The translations under genes and the position numbers were made by a program. This document shows positions 6,219 through 7,216 of a stretch of DNA of 7,216 nucleotides, piece after piece. How positions within the stretch are numbered: position 1 is the first letter of the stretch; each line of letters opens with the position of its first letter. The notes beneath the pieces were generated by a model that was given only the letters and a program-made list of their open reading frames with translations, ran no database searches and had not been told where the DNA came from. The DNA is from Candidatus Aegiribacteria sp. (lineage in GTDB: Bacteria; Fermentibacterota; Fermentibacteria; Fermentibacterales; JCC-6), in the NCBI GenBank assembly GCA_030640155.1, contig DAOWJX010000309.1, positions 1 through 7,216 of the forward strand, given 5' to 3'.

Positions 6219-7094
6219 ATGCCGATTATCCTGGATACTTATTCTGAATTCCTTTCCTACTGGGAGAAATACAAAAACATTCCAATCCGGGAGCAGGTTG
6301 AGGGCTGGGCCTGCGAATACATGGGGATGTGGCCTGATCTGCTGGAGAAACAGCAGGAAAGCTATAGCGACATATCAGAAGACTGGCGCAACATCGCTGA
6401 GGAGAGGGTATTCCCTTTTTTGCACGGTCGCCTGAATTCCATGCAGGAAGCGCATGCCAACCTTATCGAGCTGATCAAACCACTGCACAATCTTGCGATG
6501 GAGAAATTCAAGATCAATGAATTCGATGTTCTTTATGTTATTTATGTGGGCATTGGATGCGGGGCCGGATGGCTTACAGGACTGCGTAATTCACAGGCTA
6601 TTCTATTTGGTCTTGAGATGATTGCCGAGTGCAGGTGGGCAGGATCTGATTCGCTGAAAGGCTTAATAGCACATGAAATAGGTCATGCAATACATGGGAG
6701 GCTCAGACAGGATCCGGAACTGAATCAGGAGAAAGGACCCTGGTGGCAGCTTTACACAGAAGGGTACGCTCAACGTTGCGAGCACATCATAATGGGTCGA
6801 AACATCTGGCACGAGGGATCCGGTCTTAATACTTCTGACTGGCTTGAATGGTGTACAGAGAATAAGAGCATGCTTGCTGAGAGGTTCCTTCAGTTAGTTG
6901 AAGAGGAAGCTGATGTACGTCCATTTTTCGGCTCGTGGTACGATATACAGGGTTACAGGCAATGCGGATATTACTTAGGGCATGAAGTGATATTGGACCT
7001 GGAACAAGGATGTGATATAAGGAAGCTGGCCGTACTAGAAGATGTCAAGCTTGCTATGAAATCTGTACTGGAGTCATATATCAGTAACGGTTGA
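6219..7094 (+). CDS. Putative cytosolic zinc metalloprotease (HEIGH)
   Basis: 291 aa with no signal peptide or membrane helix. The core is GLIAHEIGHAIHG (148-160): His152 and His156 are the expected zinc ligands and Glu153 the catalytic base. About 25 residues later comes LYTEGYAQRCEH (178-189), where Glu181 is the likely third ligand, giving a gluzincin-type site. Upstream, FDVLYVIYVGIG and AILFGLEMI (about 102-134) look like the strand and edge region that precede the zinc helix in predicted Zn-dependent proteases such as those annotated DUF2268. The exact family is uncertain. The C-terminal part (about 239-263) has a Tyr/Gly-rich segment, WYDIQGYRQCGYYLGHEVI, which often completes the active-site cleft in such proteins. 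The ATG at 6219 has only a weak GAAAG ribosome site. A 120-bp gap precedes it, so it is probably expressed alone. Substrate unknown. Confidence 0.82.
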   Translation: MPIILDTYSEFLSYWEKYKNIPIREQVEGWACEYMGMWPDLLEKQQESYSDISEDWRNIAEERVFPFLHGRLNSMQEAHANLIELIKPLHNLAMEKFKINEFDVLYVIYVGIGCGAGWLTGLRNSQAILFGLEMIAECRWAGSDSLKGLIAHEIGHAIHGRLRQDPELNQEKGPWWQLYTEGYAQRCEHIIMGRNIWHEGSGLNTSDWLEWCTENKSMLAERFLQLVEEEADVRPFFGSWYDIQGYRQCGYYLGHEVILDLEQGCDIRKLAVLEDVKLAMKSVLESYISNG

Positions 7095-7216
7095 ACATAT
7101 GCAGCAGTTCATCCGTAAGTCCGTTTCAAATGAAGTTAACGGATAGTATCATGGCCTTCGTACTCCTTGTCCCTCCTGCTTTTCCTGCAGATAGCAACTG
7201 CGGTTGAGTCATTCTC

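Noticed and set aside
7120..7143. Terminator after the metalloprotease gene
   Set aside because: TCCGTT and AACGGA pair over 6 bp with a 12-nt loop, but no T-run follows; too weak to call.

Overview
The window is a gene-dense bacterial stretch of moderate GC (about 45-53% in the parts I counted). Two lipoprotein-type signal sequences, an ABC-2 exporter and NTGA stop/start overlaps suggest a diderm bacterium, possibly from a poorly characterised lineage. Nothing in the window fixes the taxon. I see no rRNA, tRNA, CRISPR array, insertion sequence or phage gene.

Layout. On the minus strand (1734 down to 1) lies a sulfate-activation pair. It consists of a full-length ATP sulfurylase (sat) and, overlapping its stop codon, a TTG-started gene that runs off the left edge. 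This second gene keeps the outline of an adenylylsulfate (APS) kinase but has lost the P-loop. A 231-bp divergent intergenic region (1735-1965) follows, with a strong inverted repeat. On the plus strand, 1966-4677 is a tightly coupled four-gene unit: ABC ATPase, ABC-2 permease, His-rich CPVCG lipoprotein with a C-terminal membrane anchor, and a membrane-anchored TPR-like protein. Each junction is a 4-base overlap (GTGA, ATGA, TTGA). Single genes follow: a nucleotidyltransferase-fold protein (4808-5434), a small predicted lipoprotein whose start is ambiguous (about 5508-6098), and a cytosolic HEIGH zinc-metalloprotease-like protein (6219-7094). The last 122 bases hold no convincing gene.

How the genes may work together. 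Sat makes APS from sulfate and ATP; the coupled pseudo-kinase may bind or regulate rather than phosphorylate. The four-gene unit looks like one membrane complex: ATPase and permease as the motor and channel, with a metal-binding lipoprotein and a TPR scaffold as dedicated partners. Its substrate is unknown. The three genes after 4678 have separate spacing and no visible functional link to each other.

Most worth following are the P-loop-less APS kinase partner of Sat, the ABC / His-rich lipoprotein / TPR quartet, and the lipoprotein gene whose only good ribosome binding site points at an AUA codon.
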